Below are positions 39,523 through 48,859 of a DNA stretch of 64,000 nucleotides, one piece after another. The stretch's first letter is position 1. Every line of letters begins with the position of its first letter. The notes under the pieces are model-generated. The model had not been told where the DNA came from and did no database searches. It worked only from the letters and a program-made list of their open reading frames with translations. The position numbers and the translations under genes are program-made. Origin of the DNA: Dongia sedimenti (GTDB taxonomy: Bacteria > Pseudomonadota > Alphaproteobacteria > Dongiales > Dongiaceae); NCBI GenBank assembly GCA_030715195.1, contig JAUYVI010000004.1:644845-708844 (forward strand), in the 5' to 3' direction.

Positions 39523-40473
39523 ATGGAATTGCCGCCGGCTCTGCGCCAAGCCGTTGACGCAGCATTGGAAGGGGTTTCCGCGCGCGATCTCGCCGCTGCC
39601 TCCGAAGCGCTGTCGCGACGCTATCGCGGCGAGGTGCGCGACGGGCATCTTCATGTCTCCGACGACCTGACCGCGCGCGCCTATCTCGCCGCGCGTCTGC
39701 CGGCCACCTATGCCGCGATCCGCGCGGCGCTCGATGCGGTCGCCGAGGTGCGGCCGGAATTCGCGCCGCGGACGCTGCTCGATTTCGGCGCCGGTCCCGG
39801 CACGGCGCTCTGGGCCGCGCGCGATTGCTGGTCCGATCTCGGTTCTGCGACGCTGATCGAAGCCAGCGCCGCGATGCGCAAATTCGGCGAAGGGTTCGCA
39901 GGCGATTCCGGAGTGGCGCAGATCGACTGGCGCAACGATGTGCCGGCCTCGGGCGAGAGCGACCTTGTCACGCTCGCCTATGTTCTGGACGAGCTGGATT
40001 CGCAACAGCGCACGACGCTCGTCGAACAGCTCTGGTCGCGCACCGCCGGCACATTGTTGATCGTCGAGCCCGGCACGCCGGCCGGCTGGCAGCGCGTCCT
40101 CGATGCGCGCGCGCTCTTGCTGAACGCGGGCGCGCAGATGGTGGCGCCTTGCCCGCATGCGCGGCCTTGCCCGCTCGTCGCACCCGACTGGTGCCACTTC
40201 TCCCGCCGCGTCGCGCGCAGCCGCGCGCACCTGCAGGCGAAAGGTGCCGAGGTGCCGTGGGAGGACGAAAAGTTCAGCTATCTCGCCGTCGCGCGGAATT
40301 CGGCGAGCTTGCCCGCGGCCCGGGTCATCGCGCGGCCGCGTGCCGGCAGCGGCAAGGTCGAGCTGAAGCTTTGCCAGTGCGATGGGAAGGCGGAGACCGT
40401 GCTGGTCACCAAGCGCGAGGGCACGCGCTACAAGCAGGCGCGGCGCCTCGATTGGGGCCAGTCCTGGCCCTAG
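39523..40473 (+). CDS. Rsm22/METTL17-like small-subunit assembly factor
   Basis: Methyltransferase-fold protein of the Rsm22 family, 316 aa, linked to small ribosomal subunit maturation in mitochondria and alphaproteobacteria. The SAM region is LLDFGAGPGTALWAA, then LAYVLDEL and VEPGTPAGW. The cysteines Cys210, Cys216, Cys224 and a CQC pair at 284/286 match the iron-sulfur cluster ligands known in METTL17. It starts 3 bases after tetR. Its stop and the stop of the convergent methyltransferase gene share the palindrome CTAG at 40470-40473. Confidence 0.88.
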   Translation: MELPPALRQAVDAALEGVSARDLAAASEALSRRYRGEVRDGHLHVSDDLTARAYLAARLPATYAAIRAALDAVAEVRPEFAPRTLLDFGAGPGTALWAARDCWSDLGSATLIEASAAMRKFGEGFAGDSGVAQIDWRNDVPASGESDLVTLAYVLDELDSQQRTTLVEQLWSRTAGTLLIVEPGTPAGWQRVLDARALLLNAGAQMVAPCPHARPCPLVAPDWCHFSRRVARSRAHLQAKGAEVPWEDEKFSYLAVARNSASLPAARVIARPRAGSGKVELKLCQCDGKAETVLVTKREGTRYKQARRLDWGQSWP

Positions 40474-41285
40474 CGGGGCTTCCGTGCCCGCAGGGAGAAG
40501 CTCAGCGGCAGCTGGAGACGGTCCTTCGGCAGCCGGTACATCCTGGCCCCGTCATATTCCAGGCAGGGCCAGAGCTGCCAGGCGATCCGATCATGCTCGT
40601 GGAACATCTCGATGGTGAGCCCGGTCTCCAGCAGCGCGCCGAAAATCTCCTGGAGCGGATGCGCCCATTCATGGGTCCTTGTATGGGCTAGCTTCGCCGC
40701 CTTGTTGGCGTAAGTGCCCTCCTCGTCGATGACACTCGGCGCGACATGCGCGAAATAGGGCCAGCCGGGAACCAGCGGATCCTCGCGCTTCTTCTGTTCG
40801 AGCGTGAGGGCCATCGGATGCCCCTCCAGCAGATACAGGAAGCCGCCGGGCTTCAGCACCTCCGCCACCACCCGCGCCCAACGCGTGAGGTCCGGCAGCC
40901 AAACGATGGCGCCCCAGGTCACATAGGCGATGTCGTAGGTATCGGCGAGGGCGGTCGGCGCGTCATAGACATTGCTCTCCACGAAACGCGCGTCGATTTT
41001 CGCCTCGGCCGCGAGCTGCCGCGCCGCCCTCACTGCGTTGGGCGCGAAGTCGAGCCCGGTGACCTGGGCGCCGCGCCGCGCCAGCGACAACGTGTCGAGT
41101 CCGAAATGACATTGCAGATGGATCAAGGTCTTGCCCTGCACGTCGCCGATTTCCGCACTCTCAATCGGATGCAACGTGTCGCCGCCGTCGCGAAAGGCCT
41201 GGGTCAAATAATCCGAAGAGTTGACATGGGTCTCGACCACGCCGTCCCACCAGGCGCGGTTGATCGCGAAGGAGTCGGCGTCCAT
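40470..41285 (-). CDS. Class I SAM-dependent methyltransferase
   Basis: Cytosolic methyltransferase, 271 aa. The SAM loop is HLQCHFGLDTLSLARRGAQV, followed by the acidic GLDFAPNAV and later VLKPGGFLYLLEGHP. Substrate not predictable. ATG at 41285 (MDADSFAINRAWWD) is chosen because GGGGGAA precedes it by about 7 bases; the frame is open to 41321. The gene is isolated, convergent with Rsm22 and divergent from a small exported protein. Confidence 0.87.
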   Translation of the reverse strand: MDADSFAINRAWWDGVVETHVNSSDYLTQAFRDGGDTLHPIESAEIGDVQGKTLIHLQCHFGLDTLSLARRGAQVTGLDFAPNAVRAARQLAAEAKIDARFVESNVYDAPTALADTYDIAYVTWGAIVWLPDLTRWARVVAEVLKPGGFLYLLEGHPMALTLEQKKREDPLVPGWPYFAHVAPSVIDEEGTYANKAAKLAHTRTHEWAHPLQEIFGALLETGLTIEMFHEHDRIAWQLWPCLEYDGARMYRLPKDRLQLPLSFSLRARKPR

Positions 41286-41431
41286 CAGGCTATTCCCCCT
41301 ATATACGAAGGTATTATTCAATCGTTCTCATGCCGGGGCAAGCCGCGGCAATGCGCGCGATCCCGTGACTTGAGAAGGGCGCCCGGCCTGCCCACTTCTA
41401 GTCCAGCATTGGATCAGCGAGGACCTTCGCC

Positions 41432-41794
41432 ATGCGCGAACAGACGAACATTAAGACCAAGACCAACTGGGCGATTGTTGCAATTGTAGCCGTCGCCCTC
41501 ACCGGCATCATGGCGCCTATGGCCTTCGCCCAAGACATCGGCGCGCCCACCTCCGCGGCCGGCGGCCTCAGCGCGCCGTCGAGCCCGAGCCTCCCTTCCG
41601 CGGCCGGCCCGATGGGCTCGTCGCACGGTGGCTCCATGGGCAGCGGATCGTTCCGAGACGACGACGATTCCATGATCCTGAAACTGCAGCCGGGCACCGG
41701 CAAGTTCGAGGGCCGCGACAACGGCAGCCGCGACCCTTGCATCGGCTCCTCGGGCTTCGGTTCGAGCAGCGCGCAGCCCGGGCTCAAGTGCTGA
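41432..41794 (+). CDS. Small exported Ser/Gly-rich protein, unknown
   Basis: Unrecognised 120-aa protein. A signal peptide with hydrophobic core (about 12-28) ends at MAFAQ. The mature part is low-complexity (Ser, Gly, Ala, Pro) with an acidic patch RDDDDSM and two cysteines (DPC, and LKC as the last residue) that could form a disulfide. GAGGA lies 8 bases before the ATG. A real gene is supported by the signal peptide and ribosome site; no function can be given. Confidence 0.65.
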   Translation: MREQTNIKTKTNWAIVAIVAVALTGIMAPMAFAQDIGAPTSAAGGLSAPSSPSLPSAAGPMGSSHGGSMGSGSFRDDDDSMILKLQPGTGKFEGRDNGSRDPCIGSSGFGSSSAQPGLKC

Positions 41795-41812
41795 ATCGGC
41801 GGGGGCCGATGG

Positions 41813-42202
41813 TCAGGGATGCGCGACTATGGCCGCCGACATGTCGGTGAAGATGTCCGCCGCATCCTGGGCGAGGTCGTCGATCCGCCAGCGCGCGTAG
41901 ACCGCCGCCGGCAACGGCGCCAGGAAGCGCGCAGCACCCTGCCGCGGCAGCGCGTAGTCGATCCAGACGCGAAGCGCGGTTCCGCCATTCTCGGGCGCCA
42001 CTTCATAGCCCATCGAGTAGCCTTCCATGACCGGGAGCTGCTGCGCGGCGTCGGTCCGCCAGACCTTGCGCCGGGGATAGGCGCGCTCGGTGATGGTCTC
42101 GTGGGCGGTGTCTGCGTCCTGCAGAGTCTGGGCTTCGAGCCGGGCAAAGACCGCGGCCGGCGAAGCGTCGACATGGACGATGCGTTCAAGATGGCGGTTC
42201 AC
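41813..42202 (-). CDS. SRPBCC (START-like) family protein
   Basis: Small 129-aa cytosolic protein with the helix-grip layout of polyketide cyclase/START-like proteins: an opening strand and helix RIVHVDASPAAVFARLE, central beta strands (GYSMGYEVAPENGGTALRVWIDY) and a long C-terminal helix (YARWRIDDLAQDAADIF). Such proteins bind hydrophobic ligands; ligand unknown. It stands upstream of cobT on the same strand order but is not obviously part of that operon. Confidence 0.7.
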   Translation of the reverse strand: MNRHLERIVHVDASPAAVFARLEAQTLQDADTAHETITERAYPRRKVWRTDAAQQLPVMEGYSMGYEVAPENGGTALRVWIDYALPRQGAARFLAPLPAAVYARWRIDDLAQDAADIFTDMSAAIVAHP

Positions 42203-42283
42203 GACGAGCCCTCCCCCGAGAGTGGATCGTCGCTAGCCTAGTCCCCGGCGCAAGGCATCGCCTTGCGATGGATCAATGGGCGG

Positions 42284-44164
42284 TCAGCGCCGTCCGGCGG
42301 CGGCGAAGCGGCGCTGGGCCGGGGCGGCATCTTCCTCGAACAAGGCGGCGAGCTGTTCCAGCACCGTTCCGCCCAATTGCTCTACATCAACCAGGGTGAC
42401 CGCGCGGCGGTAGTAGCGGGTCACATCATGGCCGATGCCGATCGCGATCAGCTCGACCGGCGAGCGCAGCTCGATCCAGTCGATCACCTGCCGCAGGTGA
42501 TGCTCGAGATAGTTTCCGGGATTGACCGAGAGGGTCGAATCATCGACCGGTGCGCCGTCGGAGATCACCATCAGGATCTTGCGTTGCTCGGGCCGACCGA
42601 TCAGCCGCTGATGCGCCCAGAGCAGGGCCTCGCCGTCGATATTCTCCTTGAGGATTCCCTCGCGCAGCATCAGGCCGAGATTCTTGCGCGCGCGCCGCCA
42701 CGGCGCGTCGGCCGACTTGTAGACGATGTGCCGGAGATCGTTGAGCCGCCCGGGATTGCCCGGCTTGCCGCCGGCGATCCAGGCTTCGCGCGACTGGCCG
42801 CCTTTCCACATCCGGGTGGTGAAGCCGAGGATCTCGACCTTGACGCCGCAGCGCTCGAGCGTGCGGGCGAGGATGTCGCCGGTCATCGCCGCGACGGTGA
42901 TCGGCCGGCCGCGCATCGAGCCGGAATTGTCGATCAGCAGCGAGACCACGGTGTCGCGAAACTCGGTGTCGCTCTCCTGCTTGTAGGAAAGCGGCAGCTC
43001 CGGATTGACGATGACCCGCGGCAGCCGTGCGGCATCGAGCAGGCCTTCCTCGAGGTTGAAGTTCCAGGAGCGGTTCTGCTTGGCGAGCAGGCGCCGCTGC
43101 AGCCGGTTGGCGAGCTTCGCCACCACCGCCTGCAGATGCGAGAGCTGCTGGTCCAGCATGTGGCGGAGCCGCGTCAGCTCGTCGGCGTCGCAGAGCTCGG
43201 CGGCGTCGATCACCTCGTCGAACTGTGTCGTGTAGGCGCGGTAGGCCGGCTCGTTGCGGCCGCGGTTGAAGTCCGGCTCATTGCGCTTGGACGGCCGGCC
43301 GGGCTGCTCGTCGCCCGCCTCCATGTCCATGTCGGAATCGTCGGTGTCCTGCGATTCCTCGGCCTCGGTCGCCTCGGCCTGCGCCGCATCGGACTCCATC
43401 TCGACGCTGGATTCCGACTTGTCCTTCTCGCCGCCCTTGGACTGCTGGTCGTCGGGCTGCTGCTGGTTCTCGTCCTGGTCCTCGGATTCCTCCTCGGAAT
43501 CCGATTCCGACTCCTCCTGCATGTCCTCGAGCTGCATGTCCTGCAGCAGGCGCCGCGTCGCCTTGGCGAAGGCGCGCTGGTTGTCGAGGACGTCGCCCAA
43601 TTGGCCGATATCGTCGCGCACCTGATTCGAGAGCTCGCCGCGCCAGGCATCGACCATCGCCTTCGCGGTCGTGGGCACCGGCTGGCCGGTGACCGCCTCG
43701 CGTACCAAGAGGCGCATCACTTCGGCGAGGTTGTTCTCCTGCCGGGCGTTGATCCGGGCATAGCCCTTCTGCCGGCAATGCTCTTCGAGCGAGGCGGTGA
43801 GGTTCTCGGCGACGCCGGCCATCCGCTTCGAGCCGATCGCCTCGACCCGCGCGGTCTCGACCGCGTTGAAGATCTCGCGCGCCAGCGGGGTGCGCGGGCT
43901 CTCCTTGCCGTGGGTCTTGATGTTGTGGTGCTTCAGCTTCAGCGCGATCGCATCCGCTTCGCCGCGGGTGCAGGCGACCTCGTTGGCTGGCATGTGGCGG
44001 GACGGCGCGGTGAGGCGCGCCTCGCCGCCGAGCAGTCCGGTCTGTCCGCCGCCGGCCGAGCCGGGGGCGAAGCTCACCTGGATGTCGTTGCGCTCGCCGA
44101 TCGCGCGGATCGCCGCGCCGGTGACGCGGCGAAACTCATCGACCGGATTCTTGCTGCCCGTCAT
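42284..44164 (-). CDS. cobT: Cobaltochelatase subunit CobT
   Basis: Part of the aerobic ATP-dependent cobaltochelatase (CobN-CobS-CobT) that inserts cobalt into hydrogenobyrinic acid a,c-diamide in vitamin B12 synthesis. The 626-aa protein has an N-terminal domain, a very acidic low-complexity centre (about 218-300, Glu/Asp/Gln/Ser-rich) and a C-terminal von Willebrand A domain with the MIDAS motif [10 protein letters not shown]. It follows cobS by 16 bases. The other B12 genes, including cobN, are not in the window. Confidence 0.96.
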   Translation of the reverse strand: MTGSKNPVDEFRRVTGAAIRAIGERNDIQVSFAPGSAGGGQTGLLGGEARLTAPSRHMPANEVACTRGEADAIALKLKHHNIKTHGKESPRTPLAREIFNAVETARVEAIGSKRMAGVAENLTASLEEHCRQKGYARINARQENNLAEVMRLLVREAVTGQPVPTTAKAMVDAWRGELSNQVRDDIGQLGDVLDNQRAFAKATRRLLQDMQLEDMQEESESDSEEESEDQDENQQQPDDQQSKGGEKDKSESSVEMESDAAQAEATEAEESQDTDDSDMDMEAGDEQPGRPSKRNEPDFNRGRNEPAYRAYTTQFDEVIDAAELCDADELTRLRHMLDQQLSHLQAVVAKLANRLQRRLLAKQNRSWNFNLEEGLLDAARLPRVIVNPELPLSYKQESDTEFRDTVVSLLIDNSGSMRGRPITVAAMTGDILARTLERCGVKVEILGFTTRMWKGGQSREAWIAGGKPGNPGRLNDLRHIVYKSADAPWRRARKNLGLMLREGILKENIDGEALLWAHQRLIGRPEQRKILMVISDGAPVDDSTLSVNPGNYLEHHLRQVIDWIELRSPVELIAIGIGHDVTRYYRRAVTLVDVEQLGGTVLEQLAALFEEDAAPAQRRFAAAGRR

Positions 44165-44180
44165 TGCCCATCCATTGGGA

Positions 44181-45209
44181 TCAGTGCGAGAGCTGCGCCT
44201 TGGCCGCGCTGTCCTTCAGGTCGGTGCCGAAGCAGCGCTGGTAGTATTCCGCCACCACCGGCCGCTCGAGCTCGTCGCACTTGTTCAGGAACGAGACCCG
44301 GAAGGCGAAGGCAACGTCGTTGAAGATCCGCGCATTGTCGGCCCAGGTGATCACGGTGCGCGGGCTCATCACGGTCGAGATGTCGCCGTTGATGAAGCCG
44401 GCGCGCGTCAGGTCGGCGCAGGCCACCATGGCATCGATGGTCTTGCGGCCCTCCGGCGTGTCGTAGGTCGGGCACTTGGCCATGACGATGTTGGATTCGT
44501 CGTCATGCGGCAGATAGTTGAGGGTCGAGACGATGTTCCAGCGATCCATCTGGCCCTGGTTGATCTGCTGGGTGCCGTGATAGAGGCCGGTCGTGTCGCC
44601 GAGGCCGACCGTGTTCGCGGTGGCGAACAGGCGGAAGGCCGGATGCGGGCGGATGATCTTGTTCTGGTCGAGCAAAGTGAGCTTGCCCTCGACCTCCAGC
44701 ACGCGCTGGATCACGAACATCACGTCCGGACGGCCGGCATCGTATTCGTCGAACACCAAAGCGGTCGGGTGCTGCAGCGCCCAGGGCAGCAGGCCTTCGC
44801 GGAACTCGGTCACCTGCTTGCCGTCCTTGAGGACGATCGCATCCTTGCCGATCAGATCGATGCGGCTGATATGGCTGTCGAGGTTGATGCGGATGCAGGG
44901 CCAGTTGAGCCGGGCCGCGACCTGCTCGATATGGGTCGACTTGCCGGTGCCGTGATAGCCCTGGATCATGACGCGCCGGTTATGCGCGAAACCCGCCAGG
45001 ATCGCCATCGTGGTGTCGTGATCGAAGCGGTAGGCCTCGTCCACATCCGGCACGTTCTCGGTGCGCTGGCTGAAGGCCGGAACCTGCATCTCGGAATCGA
45101 GCCCGAACTGCTGGCGCACGGAAATGGTGATGTCCGGCAGCGTGGACTTGTCCCAGGCAGACTTTTCGGTCGCCGATCCGTTCTTCGCGGTGGAGGTTTG
45201 CAAGGCCAT
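44181..45209 (-). CDS. cobS: Cobaltochelatase subunit CobS (AAA+ ATPase)
   Basis: MoxR-like AAA+ ATPase that works with CobT to drive cobalt insertion by CobN. The 342-aa protein has Walker [10 protein letters not shown], Walker [11 protein letters not shown] and the sensor region [15 protein letters not shown] at 45209 ([11 protein letters not shown]) is preferred over the TTG five codons upstream. Long untranslated leader to the next gene (about 210 bases) probably holds its promoter, but no clear motif or B12 riboswitch could be recognised. Confidence 0.96.
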   Translation of the reverse strand: MALQTSTAKNGSATEKSAWDKSTLPDITISVRQQFGLDSEMQVPAFSQRTENVPDVDEAYRFDHDTTMAILAGFAHNRRVMIQGYHGTGKSTHIEQVAARLNWPCIRINLDSHISRIDLIGKDAIVLKDGKQVTEFREGLLPWALQHPTALVFDEYDAGRPDVMFVIQRVLEVEGKLTLLDQNKIIRPHPAFRLFATANTVGLGDTTGLYHGTQQINQGQMDRWNIVSTLNYLPHDDESNIVMAKCPTYDTPEGRKTIDAMVACADLTRAGFINGDISTVMSPRTVITWADNARIFNDVAFAFRVSFLNKCDELERPVVAEYYQRCFGTDLKDSAAKAQLSH

Positions 45210-45381
45210 CAGAACAGGTTCCAAAATCCAGAAATGGGAGGAAGTTCAAGGCGATTCAAGGACTTGCGCGCAGTCCGGCGACCGCGTCCAAGAGCTTGGC
45301 CGATAAGGGTTTTAACGGCTTTGCCCTGGCGTGACTAGGGGGATGGCCGGGGGCGGGGGTTGCGAAATCCGAAAGGGTGGC

Positions 45382-45405
45382 GGCGCCGGTCCAGGAACCG
45401 GCGCC
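45382..45405 (-). terminator. Strong hairpin after the lipoprotein gene
   Basis: Perfect 9-bp arms GGCGCCGGT and ACCGGCGCC with loop CCAGGA, 17 bases past the stop of the minus-strand lipoprotein gene. Read on that strand it is followed by GCCACCCTTTCGG, so the T-run is poor. It could terminate transcription or protect the 3' end. Confidence 0.5.
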
Positions 45406-45421
45406 GACCTTTGGTGCGGAT

Positions 45422-45808
45422 TTACTGCGCGATCTCGTAGGGAACCACGATCTTGTCCTGGTGCGCGAAGACCAGGCAAGCCCGGCCGCCGTTGCGGGTC
45501 GAGCACTCGTTGATCGCGGCCTGCGGGGTCAGCGAGCCGACTTCGCAATAGGTATCCGGGCAGCCGGTGAGGCCCCAGCCGGTGCCGTCCTGGGTGACGG
45601 CGAAGTAGCCGTTGCCGACCGGGCCGGAGTAGCTCTTCGGCATGAGCCAGTGCTTGTAGTTGATATAGGCGTCCCAGACGCTTTTCTTGATAACCACCTT
45701 CTGGCCGCTCGGCACTTCGGCGACCGGTGCGTCCTTCTTGGATGACGAGCCACAGGCGGCCAGAACCAAAGTCAGGGCGGCGACGGTGGCAAGCGCGATC
45801 GATCTCAT
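45422..45808 (-). CDS. Small lipoprotein with C-terminal cysteine motif, unknown
   Basis: 128-aa lipoprotein: signal ALTLVLAAC with lipidated Cys19, then a Ser/Lys linker. The mature part has GNGYFAVTQDGTGWGLTGC and a C-terminal pattern A-x3-C-x5-GG-x2-C-x-V-F-A. This A...C...GG..C arrangement recalls the DUF4189-like repeats seen in many small exported proteobacterial proteins, and the four cysteines probably form disulfides. Role unknown. AAGGGGAT precedes the ATG. Confidence 0.75.
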   Translation of the reverse strand: MRSIALATVAALTLVLAACGSSSKKDAPVAEVPSGQKVVIKKSVWDAYINYKHWLMPKSYSGPVGNGYFAVTQDGTGWGLTGCPDTYCEVGSLTPQAAINECSTRNGGRACLVFAHQDKIVVPYEIAQ

Positions 45809-45945
45809 AACGTAATCCCCTTGGCTGAAATCGGTGAACTTTCATACACGGCCACGGCGTGAAAAGCGAGGCGCCAGAATGGCTTCCCGGCATTGGGCTC
45901 GGCTGGGCATTTGCCAAGCCGGGGCCGCCATGGCATTGGAGAGAC

Positions 45946-46773
45946 ATGGGGTTTCGGATTTTCCTCGCGCTGCTTGTAGCAAGCGCCGTTCTTGCGGCGG
46001 GTTCCGCGGCACCGGCGCGGGCCGATGACAGCGACCTCTGCCTCGACGCGATCGCCACGCAGGAGACGCAGTACGGCATGCCGGCCGGCCTCTTGAAGGC
46101 CATCGCCCGGGTCGAATCCAGCGGCAGCCCGTATGGCGACGTCGCCAAGCCCTGGCCGTGGACTCTCAATGTCGGCGGCGCGGGGCATTACTATCCCACC
46201 AAGGACGCCGCCGTCGCCGCGCTCCAGGCCTACAAGGCGGAGAGCGACGTCAACATCGATGTCGGCTGCATGCAGATCAGCCTCCGGCATCACCCGAATG
46301 CGTTTCCGGATCTCGCGACCGCGCTCGATCCCGCCGCCAATGTCGGCTATGGCGCGTTGTTCCTCGCGGCCCTGCACGACAAGTCGGGTGACTGGATGAT
46401 CGCCGCCGGCGACTACCACTCGACCACGCCGGGCTTCGGCGATACCTATCGCGGCCTGGTGCAGGTGGCGATGACCGGCGGGCGCCTGTCGCCGCGCGTG
46501 GTCAACACGGTGCGCACCACATTGCCGGACGGTCCGGCGATCATCAGCATCAGCCAGGTCGGCGGCCAGATGGTGATCCGCCGGCTCGACAATATGGGCC
46601 AGCCGATCGCCGGCAGCGAGACCAAGGCCTCCGGCTTCGGCGCGACCTGCAGCCACCAGCAGAGTCAGCCGTCGATGAGCGCCGGGCAGGGGGTCAGGGT
46701 CTGGTCGGGCGTCTGCGCCGATCCGTCGGATGCCGCCGGTGCCGGCAATCGCATCACGATCGTTCAGCCTTAG
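45946..46773 (+). CDS. Exported lytic transglycosylase (SLT domain)
   Basis: Periplasmic peptidoglycan-cleaving enzyme, 275 aa. Signal peptide (about 1-26, ending PARA), then an SLT domain (about 30-175) with catalytic Glu57 in AIARVESSGSPYG, the VGCMQISLRHH segment and a YGALFLAAL helix. A further roughly 100 residues have no recognised domain. ATG at 45946 has GGAGAG only 4 bases away but gives a clean signal peptide; the frame is open to 45859. Its 3' end overlaps the convergent hydrolase gene by 20 bases. Confidence 0.87.
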   Translation: MGFRIFLALLVASAVLAAGSAAPARADDSDLCLDAIATQETQYGMPAGLLKAIARVESSGSPYGDVAKPWPWTLNVGGAGHYYPTKDAAVAALQAYKAESDVNIDVGCMQISLRHHPNAFPDLATALDPAANVGYGALFLAALHDKSGDWMIAAGDYHSTTPGFGDTYRGLVQVAMTGGRLSPRVVNTVRTTLPDGPAIISISQVGGQMVIRRLDNMGQPIAGSETKASGFGATCSHQQSQPSMSAGQGVRVWSGVCADPSDAAGAGNRITIVQP

Positions 46774-47659
46774 CCAATTCCAGCAAGGCGTCGACCACCT
46801 TCTGCGGTGCCTCGCGCGGGAAGAAGTGGCCGGCGCGCGGCACCACTTCGCGCCGATATGAGGCGGTGAATTGCGGTGCGTCGTGCTCGGACAGGTGCGG
46901 CAGGTCCACTTCATCGGCCGCACCGTGCAGCACGATCGTCGGCACGACGATCTTCGGCCGCAAGGCGAGACGGCGCTCGATGTCCTCGTAGGCGGGATCG
47001 CTCGGCGCCGCCTGATAGCGGTGGCGATAGGAGTGGATCACGATGTCGACGAAATCCGGATTGTCGAACGCAGCGCCGGTCGCGTCATAGGTGGCATCGT
47101 CGAACGCCCAGTTCGGCGACCACATCTTCCAGATCAGGCGGCAGAGGTCGTGACGGTTGGCGGCGAGGCCGGCGACGCCGCGCGCAGTGTTGAAATACCA
47201 CTGGTACCAGAAGCGCCATTCCTGGTCGGCGGGCTCCGGCTTCACGTTCCGGGCGATGTTCTGAATGTTGTAGCCGCCGATCGAAACCAGGCCGCGCACC
47301 CGTTCCGGCCAAAGTGCCGCGACGATGCAGGCGGCGCGGCCGCCCCAATCGTAGCCGGCGAGCAATGTGCGCGCGATGCCGAGCGTATCCATCAACTCTT
47401 TCAGGTCGCTTCCGATGGCGCCCTGCTGGCCCGAGCGCATGGCGTTCGGAGACAGAAAACGTGTCGGCCCATAGCCGCGCAGGAACGGCACGATGACCCG
47501 GTAGCCTTGCGCGGCCAGCGGCGCGGTGACGCCGTCCCAGGTCCGCACATCGTCGGGGAAGCCGTGCATGAGAAAGATCGGTGCGCCGTCGGCCGCGCCG
47601 CTTTCCTCATAGGCAATGTCGAGAGCCGAAGTGCGGGCGTGCCGCAGAGACGCAGTCAT
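46754..47659 (-). CDS. Alpha/beta hydrolase, epoxide hydrolase-like
   Basis: Cytosolic 301-aa hydrolase. HGFPD (oxyanion region), nucleophile Asp104 in AGYDWGGRAA and the late histidine in GHFFPREAP are those of the epoxide hydrolase/haloalkane dehalogenase branch, in which the nucleophile is Asp rather than Ser. Substrate unknown. Its start overlaps the stop of the J-domain gene by 4 bases, so the two are probably translated together. Confidence 0.88.
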   Translation of the reverse strand: MTASLRHARTSALDIAYEESGAADGAPIFLMHGFPDDVRTWDGVTAPLAAQGYRVIVPFLRGYGPTRFLSPNAMRSGQQGAIGSDLKELMDTLGIARTLLAGYDWGGRAACIVAALWPERVRGLVSIGGYNIQNIARNVKPEPADQEWRFWYQWYFNTARGVAGLAANRHDLCRLIWKMWSPNWAFDDATYDATGAAFDNPDFVDIVIHSYRHRYQAAPSDPAYEDIERRLALRPKIVVPTIVLHGAADEVDLPHLSEHDAPQFTASYRREVVPRAGHFFPREAPQKVVDALLELAKAERS

Positions 47660-48255
47660 GCTTCGGCCGCGGCGGCCTTCAGCGTGCCATAGGCCTGGTT
47701 GACCAGCTTCAGCTGCTCCTCGGCGCTCTTGTCGCCGCCATTGGCATCGGGATGCAGCTGCTTCACCAGCGACTTGTAGCGCGCGCGAATCTCGGTCCAG
47801 GTAACGGGCGGCGCCAATTCCAGCACGGCGAGCGCCGCCTCTTCCTTGCTGGCGACCCGCTGCTTCTGCCGGCGGCGCTCCTGCTCGGCGCGGTTCTTGG
47901 CAGCGTTCATGCGGGCATTGATCGCCTCGCGCACGTCGTCGGGCATGAACTCGGTTTCATCCATCGCGGCGAAGCGGCGCGCCGCGGCGCTGGTGCCCCA
48001 TTGGCCGAGCGGCCAGGTCGGCCGCTGCCAGACCGTATCGAAGCGCACCTGCTTCTCGATCTGGTCGGTGTTCATGCCGGCGTAGAAATCCCAGGACTTG
48101 TTGTATTCGCGCACATGGTCCAGGCAGAACCAGAGATACTGGTTCAGCTGGTTCGGCGATTTCGGCGCGCGGTACAGCCCCTCGGCCTCACATCCGGGAT
48201 GGTGGCAGCGCATGGCCTGCGGCGGCGGATCGGGAATGTAGTGGCGTCTGACCAT
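47656..48255 (-). CDS. J-domain (DnaJ-like) co-chaperone
   Basis: 199-aa protein with a C-terminal J domain (about 143-195): VTWTEIRARYKSLVKQLHPDANGGDKSAEEQLKLVNQAYGTL, shown in part, with the HPD motif that stimulates DnaK. The N-terminal half has a possible metal site (CHHPGCEAEG...YLWFCLDHV). No G/F or cysteine-repeat domains, so it is a specialised type III co-chaperone. ATG at 48255 starts the conserved region MVRRHYIPDPPP. In many alphaproteobacteria this gene sits between bolA and cobS, and here bolA is divergent from it. Confidence 0.85.
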   Translation of the reverse strand: MVRRHYIPDPPPQAMRCHHPGCEAEGLYRAPKSPNQLNQYLWFCLDHVREYNKSWDFYAGMNTDQIEKQVRFDTVWQRPTWPLGQWGTSAAARRFAAMDETEFMPDDVREAINARMNAAKNRAEQERRRQKQRVASKEEAALAVLELAPPVTWTEIRARYKSLVKQLHPDANGGDKSAEEQLKLVNQAYGTLKAAAAEA

Positions 48256-48412
48256 CGTCCCAGTATGGCGGAGTGGACCGTACCGGTGCAAGGCGGCGGG
48301 CTTGGGAGCCCGCAGCCGACAGCGGTTTTTCAGGTCGGATTGTCTCTCGTGATCGTGCAGATATGGTGACAAAATTCGGCGCGACAAGCGGATGCCCTCG
48401 AGGAGTATGAAT

Positions 48413-48715
48413 ATGGGTGCGGTGAAGACACGGATCGAAAGCAAGCTCGCGGCGGCGTTCGCACCGGACCAACTGGAGGTCGAGGATCAAACCAATCAAC
48501 ACCACGGCCACGCCGGCTGGCGCGAAAGCGGGGAGACACATTTTCGGGTTTCAATTCGGAGCGCGCAATTTGCGGGCCGTACCAGGGTCGAGCGGCAGCG
48601 TGCGATCTACGCGGTGCTGGCCGAGGAACTGGCCGGTCCGGTGCATGCGCTGGCGATTTCCGCACGTGCTCCGGGCGAAACGGAGACGAGCAATTCTCCG
48701 GGCAATGTTTCCTAA
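48413..48715 (+). CDS. bolA: BolA family protein
   Basis: 100-aa regulator/iron-sulfur trafficking protein of the BolA family, which pairs with monothiol glutaredoxins. The class II KH-like fold is seen in QLEVEDQTNQHHGHAG, THFRVSI and RQRAIYAVLAEEL, with the conserved HALAI at the end; the histidine in GHAG is a known cluster ligand position. ATG at 48413 has GAGGAG at 7 bases; two earlier ATGs in frame are less well placed. Confidence 0.9.
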   Translation: MGAVKTRIESKLAAAFAPDQLEVEDQTNQHHGHAGWRESGETHFRVSIRSAQFAGRTRVERQRAIYAVLAEELAGPVHALAISARAPGETETSNSPGNVS

Positions 48716-48750
48716 CTTACTAGGATTGAAGCGAAAAACTCCACAACCTG

Positions 48751-48779
48751 GTTGACTTAATTCTGAATAACATCTAGCG
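48751..48779 (+). promoter_or_regulatory. Possible sigma-70 promoter of the RHH gene
   Basis: TTGACT, a 17-base AT-rich spacer and TAGCGA. The -35 box is good and the -10 box poor. The surrounding 48716-48800 stretch is clearly AT-rich compared with the rest of the window. Confidence 0.35.
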
Positions 48780-48786
48780 ATAAGCG

Positions 48787-48801
48787 TACTCGATTTGAGT
48801 A
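48787..48801. promoter_or_regulatory. Inverted repeat before the RHH gene
   Basis: Perfect arms TACTC and GAGTA around GATTT, just downstream of the putative promoter and 59 bases before the RHH start. It could be an autoregulatory site for the ribbon-helix-helix protein, but this is only positional. Confidence 0.3.
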
Positions 48802-48859
48802 GGGACGGCACCGGCAGTGGCGGGATGACCAGAGCCGGTGAAATCGGGGTCGAAGTAAA

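Noticed and set aside
42263..44323. A 686-codon open frame antisense to cobT
   Set aside because: Its Leu/Val-rich stretch is the complement of the acidic CobT linker, and CobT is certain.
45210..45421. Cobalamin riboswitch before cobS
   Set aside because: I could not find a recognisable B12-box-like segment or conserved folding pattern in this 212-base gap; only the 9-bp hairpin of the neighbouring gene is evident.
48250..48330. A tRNA-Ser-like stretch with an arm GCGGGCT-TGGG-AGCCCGC between dnaJ-like and bolA genes
   Set aside because: The start vaguely resembles a serine tRNA, but the putative anticodon loop has the wrong size, there is no T-arm GGTTCGA and no matching acceptor stem. 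The hairpin with a delayed TTTTT run could be a leader structure at most.
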